In this document: in pieces, positions 23,905 through 27,032 of the stretch
How positions within the stretch are numbered: position 1 is the stretch's first letter
Layout of the letters: each line of letters begins with the position of its first letter
Assembly: GCA_021804705.1 (NCBI GenBank)
Contig: JAJZHC010000003.1
Location: 1-27,032 of the forward strand
Reading direction: 5' to 3'
Origin: Pseudomonadota bacterium
Lineage (GTDB): Bacteria; Pseudomonadota; Gammaproteobacteria; Burkholderiales; Ferrovaceae
Length of the DNA: 27,032 bases
Made by a program: the position numbers and the translations under genes
The notes under the pieces: generated by a model
Told to the model about the DNA's origin: nothing
The model's input: the letters and a program-made list of their open reading frames with translations, nothing else
Databases searched by the model: none

Positions 23905-25255
23905 CCTTTATCGGATGCTGCTCAAGTGGTTGCTGGGACCACTGATCCTCATCCTGCTGATCAGCTCGATACTGGCCTATGTCTTTTCCCTCAAGGCTGC
24001 CATGAACGTTTACGATCTGGGGCTGCTGGACAATGCCCTGGATCTGTCCAAACAGATTGAAATCCATCAAGGGCAGATGACGATCAATTTGCCCCTTGCA
24101 GCCCAGCAGATGCTGCAGGAAAACAATGACGATCACGTCACCTACGCGGCCTGGGATGACAAGGGGCAGGTATTTTCAGGAAATTCCGAGTTGTTCCGCA
24201 TGGGTGTGCTTCCTGTGGAAGGCAACCATCTGTTTCAGGATGTCGTCCTCAACGGCGAAGAAAACCGGGCGGTGTTTCTGCGTGGAAAAACCGGAACCAA
24301 CAACTATTACATTGCCGTGGCCCAGACGCTGTACGGCCGCAATCGCCTGACGGATGGAATCTTTGCCAGTATTTTGTTGCCCGAGGTGTTTCTTGCACTG
24401 GTGTCCATTGCGGTCATTCTGTTCGGCGTCCGGTTTGCATTGTCTCCAGTCAAACTGCTGCGCAACGAAATCATCAGTCGCTCATCTGTAGACTTAAGAC
24501 CCATCGAAGAAGCAACGGCGCCCGCAGAGCTTTTCCCCATCGTTCACGGAATTAACGAACTCCTTGAAAATCTTGCCGCTTCGTTTGCAAGCCATCGCCG
24601 CTTCATTGCGGATGCGGCCCATCAGCTGCGCACCCCGCTGGCATCCCTGAGTAGCCAGATTGAGGTAGGGTTGGAAACCCCGCCGGAGGATGTCAGCAAA
24701 CTGCTGCGCGATCTTCTGAAGACCACCCAGCGCACCACCCATCTCGCCAACCAGCTGTTGTCCCTGGCCCGCCTCGAGCACACCGAGCAGAGCATGCTTG
24801 AAGTGGCTACCGTTGACCTCGAGTCCCTGTTCCAGGAAGTGTCAGCGGATTTCGTGACCCTGGCAGCGCGCAAGAGTGTGGAATTGGAATTTCGCCTGCA
24901 GCCTGCGCGAGTATGGGGTAGCCCGTTGATGTTGCGGGAGATGTTGGCCAACTTGCTGGATAATGCCGTACGCTATACACCCGCCGGTGGCCGGGTTCTG
25001 GTGGGCCTGCAAATCCTGGAAAACCAGGTGGTTCTCAGCGTTGAGGACAACGGTCCGGGTGTCCCGGAGGCCGAACTGGAAAAATTGGGGACCCCTTTTC
25101 ACCGTCTGCCCTCGGAACAGCCGGAAGGGTGCGGACTGGGTCTTGCCATCGTACGCGAAATCAGCCGGTTGCACGACGCGCAGGTCTCATTTCACCCGGG
25201 TCTGGACGGAACCGGCCTGAAAGCGGTCGTGAGTTTCGAAAAACGGATGCGCTAG
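23888..25255 (+). CDS. Two-component sensor histidine kinase (TctE/QseC-like)
   Basis: A 455-residue inner-membrane sensor. TM1 lies at about 13-34, a periplasmic sensor part at about 35-160, and TM2 at about 161-183. The periplasmic part resembles the 2CSK_N sensor domain of the TctE group; it has no Cys and few His (His60, His83, His114), so a metal site is not obvious. A linker leads to the H box FIADAAHQLRTPLA with His245, N box NLLDNAVRYTP (Asn359), G1 DNGPGV (387-392) and G2 GCGLGLAIV. ATG 23888 lies inside the regulator gene; an in-frame TTG at 23876 is less likely. The stop TAG shares the tetramer CTAG with the stop of ubiK on the other strand. Confidence 0.94.
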   Translation: MNHRSSLYRMLLKWLLGPLILILLISSILAYVFSLKAAMNVYDLGLLDNALDLSKQIEIHQGQMTINLPLAAQQMLQENNDDHVTYAAWDDKGQVFSGNSELFRMGVLPVEGNHLFQDVVLNGEENRAVFLRGKTGTNNYYIAVAQTLYGRNRLTDGIFASILLPEVFLALVSIAVILFGVRFALSPVKLLRNEIISRSSVDLRPIEEATAPAELFPIVHGINELLENLAASFASHRRFIADAAHQLRTPLASLSSQIEVGLETPPEDVSKLLRDLLKTTQRTTHLANQLLSLARLEHTEQSMLEVATVDLESLFQEVSADFVTLAARKSVELEFRLQPARVWGSPLMLREMLANLLDNAVRYTPAGGRVLVGLQILENQVVLSVEDNGPGVPEAELEKLGTPFHRLPSEQPEGCGLGLAIVREISRLHDAQVSFHPGLDGTGLKAVVSFEKRMR

Positions 25256-25488
25256 GGCTTCTGTTTTTCCAGGGCGGCGACGCGCGCTTCCAGTTCGACC
25301 ACCTTCTCCCGGGTGCGGGCCAGCACTTTCATTTGTACATCAAACTCTTCCCGTGTCACCAGATTGACCTTGGCAAAAAGGCCCGTTAACAACGCGCGCG
25401 CATTTTTTTCAAAGTCGGCAGCGGGTGTTTTGGCCAGAAGTTCCGTTAGGCGGTGGGAGACGTCGTCGATAAAACCTTGTGTGTTCAT
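25252..25488 (-). CDS. ubiK: UbiK/YqiC, BMFP-domain accessory factor of ubiquinone synthesis
   Basis: A 78-residue protein, slightly shorter than E. coli YqiC. It starts MNTQGFIDDVSHRLTELLAK, continues DFEKNARALLTGLFAKVNLVTREEFDVQ (the BMFP core) and ends in a coiled coil (about 48-75, with REKVVELEARVAALEKQ). In E. coli UbiK binds UbiJ and aids ubiquinone assembly under oxygen; BMFP proteins also form trimers and perturb membranes. ATG 25488 has AGGA eight nt upstream; a longer open frame up to 25602 has no family match and would cover the NtrC-like site. It is read away from the porin, from a start that shares the 257-bp regulatory region. Confidence 0.9.
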   Translation of the reverse strand: MNTQGFIDDVSHRLTELLAKTPAADFEKNARALLTGLFAKVNLVTREEFDVQMKVLARTREKVVELEARVAALEKQKP

Positions 25489-25553
25489 GATGGGGATCCT
25501 TGTTAAATTTTGTTTCAGTATTGCACTATCACAAGCCAAAACCAAGGTGACGC

Positions 25554-25568
25554 GCACTGTAATGGTGC
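25554..25568. promoter_or_regulatory. NtrC-like binding dyad
   Basis: GCACT-GTAAT-GGTGC matches the enteric NtrC core GCACY-N5-GGTGC, and an A follows as in the longer form. A half-site TGCACT lies at 25522-25527, about three helix turns (31-32 bp) upstream, and another, TGTGCA, at 25582-25587. The dyad centre is about 95 bp upstream of the sigma-54 -12 element, a usual enhancer distance. Binding by NtrC is inferred. Confidence 0.6.
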
Positions 25569-25642
25569 AAAAATCCAGCATTGTGCAGCGGGCACACCGC
25601 AAACAAGGCTATTCGGCTGGCGATTTCGGCGCATTTCATAGT

Positions 25643-25658
25643 TGGCACGCCTCATGCT
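25643..25658 (+). promoter_or_regulatory. Sigma-54 (RpoN) promoter, -24/-12
   Basis: TGGCACG-CCTC-ATGCT differs from the consensus TGGCACG-N4-TTGCW at one base (A for the first T of TTGC). The invariant GG and GC are present at the required spacing. The transcript would start near 25669 and read into the porin gene. Confidence 0.8.
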
Positions 25659-25745
25659 TTATATTTTCCCGTGTGTCGTTTCATTCACGAGATCGGAGCG
25701 CCAATTGAAGTCGAACTTGATCAACCTAGTGAGGGAGAATAGCAA

Positions 25746-26990
25746 ATGAAACATCATCATCGTAGTGCCATCAGCGCGGCCATTGCCCTCGCAGTGATGG
25801 CTTCTGCAAGTGCCCGTGCGGAAGAGAGTCTGACCATGGCAGATGCCACATCAGTCACTGTGGCAGACGCTACCCCGGCGCCGGCTCCCGCAGATGCCAA
25901 GCCCAAGGGTCCAACCCTGGGAGAAATTCTTGGCAATTCGTCCATTGATGTCAAAGGCTATCTGGATGCCAGCTACATCAGCCACAGCCAAACGCCCAAC
26001 TCCAGCGTCCAGGTTTTTGATACCAGCAAGAATTCGTTTGGGCTGCACCAGGCAGGAATTACAGTATCCAGCACCCCGAAGGAGGGGTTTGGCGGCGTGC
26101 TCAACCTCACTGCTGGAAGTGACGCAGGTATTTTCTGTTCCTACGGGGGTTGCTCTACGTCGGGGAACACGGCGGGATCCGGTGGCAACTTTGATGTGAC
26201 TCAAGCCTATGCCCAGTATGCTTCCGGGATGTGGACCGTCATTGGCGGTAAATTCACCACCCTGGCCGGTGCCGAAGTCATCGACAGTTCTGCGGACACC
26301 AACATTACCCGGTCCATCCTGTTTGGCAAGATTCCCTTTACCCACACCGGTATCCGTGCCACAGCAGCTTTGAGTGACAGCACCAATTTGATCATGGGGC
26401 TCAATAACGGCTGGGATCAGGTCACAGACATGAACAGTTCCAAGACGGCAGAACTGGGGCTGACCACGGCGTTCACCAAAGACACGTCGCTGGCCGTGAG
26501 TCTGTATAGCGGCTCGGAATCCATGCTTCCGACGACCACCTCCATGGTGGCCACTGCAGTTCCCGGGGCGGTCAATGGAACGCGCACGCTGGTGGACGTG
26601 GTCTTTACCAGTAACCTCACGGACACCACGACATTCATCCTGAATGGCGATCATGTGTCTCAGGACAACGTCTATGGACTGGGGACGGAAAAGTATTGGG
26701 GGCTTGCGGGATACCTCAACTACCAGATGAGCGAAAAGTACCGTTTGTCGTTTCGTGCTGAAGAGCTGAGGGATGATTCAGGCATAGCGGTGGCCACTAC
26801 AGGAACGCCCCCTGGCTCCAACACCCTCAAGGAAATGACCCTGACTTTGGGTTATGCCCCGGTCAAGAGCTTTGAGTTACGCGGTGAAGTGCGTTCAGAT
26901 CACGCAGACAAAGCGGTATTCCTGGATTCCAACCTGATTCCCCAATCCAGCATGCTGACTGTCGGCGTGCAGGGCATTTACAAGTTTTGA
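25746..26990 (+). CDS. Outer-membrane beta-barrel porin, probably nitrogen-regulated
   Basis: A 414-residue outer-membrane protein. The signal peptide (about 1-24, MKHHHRSA... to ASARA with cleavage before EES) is followed by a low-complexity Ala/Pro/Asp/Thr stretch (about 28-57, with two ADAT copies). Then come many amphipathic beta strands from IDVKGYLDASYIS (about 75) to the end, closing in Phe (VQGIYKF), the usual signal for outer-membrane insertion. The pattern resembles the BBP2/OmpL-like porin family; I do not recognise a closer family or substrate. The sigma-54 promoter and the following P-II-like start suggest a role under nitrogen limitation, for example uptake of small nitrogen compounds; this is inference. 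Thirty-two nt without a terminator separate it from the next gene. Confidence 0.85.
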   Translation: MKHHHRSAISAAIALAVMASASARAEESLTMADATSVTVADATPAPAPADAKPKGPTLGEILGNSSIDVKGYLDASYISHSQTPNSSVQVFDTSKNSFGLHQAGITVSSTPKEGFGGVLNLTAGSDAGIFCSYGGCSTSGNTAGSGGNFDVTQAYAQYASGMWTVIGGKFTTLAGAEVIDSSADTNITRSILFGKIPFTHTGIRATAALSDSTNLIMGLNNGWDQVTDMNSSKTAELGLTTAFTKDTSLAVSLYSGSESMLPTTTSMVATAVPGAVNGTRTLVDVVFTSNLTDTTTFILNGDHVSQDNVYGLGTEKYWGLAGYLNYQMSEKYRLSFRAEELRDDSGIAVATTGTPPGSNTLKEMTLTLGYAPVKSFELRGEVRSDHADKAVFLDSNLIPQSSMLTVGVQGIYKF

Positions 26991-27022
26991 ATCGCTTTGA
27001 TCATTATCATTCAGGAGGCAAC

Positions 27023-27032
27023 ATGAAGCTCG
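27023..27032 (+). CDS. Start of a probable P-II nitrogen regulatory protein (cut by window edge)
   Basis: Only ATG AAG CTC G is visible, coding Met-Lys-Leu, but it follows a perfect AGGAGG (27013-27018) at 4-nt spacing. P-II proteins (GlnK/GlnB) usually begin M-K-L. A sigma-54-driven porin followed by glnK and amtB is a known arrangement in betaproteobacteria. A gene start here is quite sure; its identity as glnK rests on context alone. Confidence 0.45.

Larger units (their letters stand above)
25489..25745. promoter_or_regulatory. Regulatory region between ubiK and the porin gene
   Basis: A 257-bp gap with no protein gene. Its left half (25520-25590) carries GCAC/GTGC half-sites, including one full NtrC-like dyad; its right half carries a near-consensus sigma-54 promoter (25643-25658). 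The sequence after the promoter, about 75 nt of leader, ends with GAGGGAGA at 25731-25738, the ribosome site of the porin ATG at 25746. The ubiK promoter must also lie in the left part but was not recognised. Confidence 0.7.

Noticed and set aside
1..27032. tRNA, rRNA, CRISPR, insertion sequence, prophage or toxin-antitoxin genes
   Set aside because: None was recognised; coding genes fill almost all of the window and the gaps are too short or show only the regulatory repeats listed.

Overview
The window is 27 kb of dense, GC-rich proteobacterial chromosome, mostly housekeeping genes in short operons. Several features point to a betaproteobacterium (Nitrosomonadales/Ferrovales-like would fit, but I cannot fix the taxon): hemC-hemD-hemX-hemY back to back with ppc, the ATP-grasp 'ferrooxidans-type' GshA paired with GshB, a SufR-SufBCDSU-SufT operon, and comM, ubiK and porin-glnK close together. 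No RNA genes, CRISPR arrays, insertion sequences or prophage genes were seen.

Layout. (1) 1-3296, minus strand: hemC, hemD, hemX and hemY (cut by the left edge), a heme-synthesis operon with overlapping ends. (2) 3375-7156, plus strand: ppc (anaplerotic PEP carboxylase) followed after 5 nt by a D-Ala-D-Ala ligase gene. (3) 7134-9376, minus strand: gshA then gshB, the two-step glutathione pathway; gshB overlaps ddl tail to tail. (4) 9514-15538, plus strand: an Rrf2-family regulator (sufR) and sufB, sufC, sufD, sufS, sufU, sufT, a complete SUF Fe-S assembly operon whose consensus -10 lies inside a nested ATAGT/ACTAT repeat that is probably the SufR operator. comM (yifB) follows on the same strand after an 80-nt gap with a run of eight G. 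(5) 17130-25255: an accessory metal-efflux module. An outer-membrane lipoprotein, a membrane-fusion protein and an HME-RND pump read leftwards; an OmpR-type response regulator and a histidine kinase read rightwards. Their shared 119-bp intergenic region carries inverted and direct repeats. (6) 25252-27032: ubiK on the minus strand, then a 257-bp regulatory region with a near-consensus sigma-54 promoter and an NtrC-like dyad, a beta-barrel porin, and the first codons of what is probably glnK, cut by the right edge.

How they fit: SUF supplies Fe-S clusters under SufR control, heme and glutathione synthesis flank it, the RND module with its own two-component system probably exports divalent metal ions, and the right end looks like a nitrogen-limitation operon. 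No wholly new system is evident. The items most worth a second look are regulatory: the sufR operator, the repeats of the efflux divergent promoter, and the sigma-54/NtrC control of a porin.
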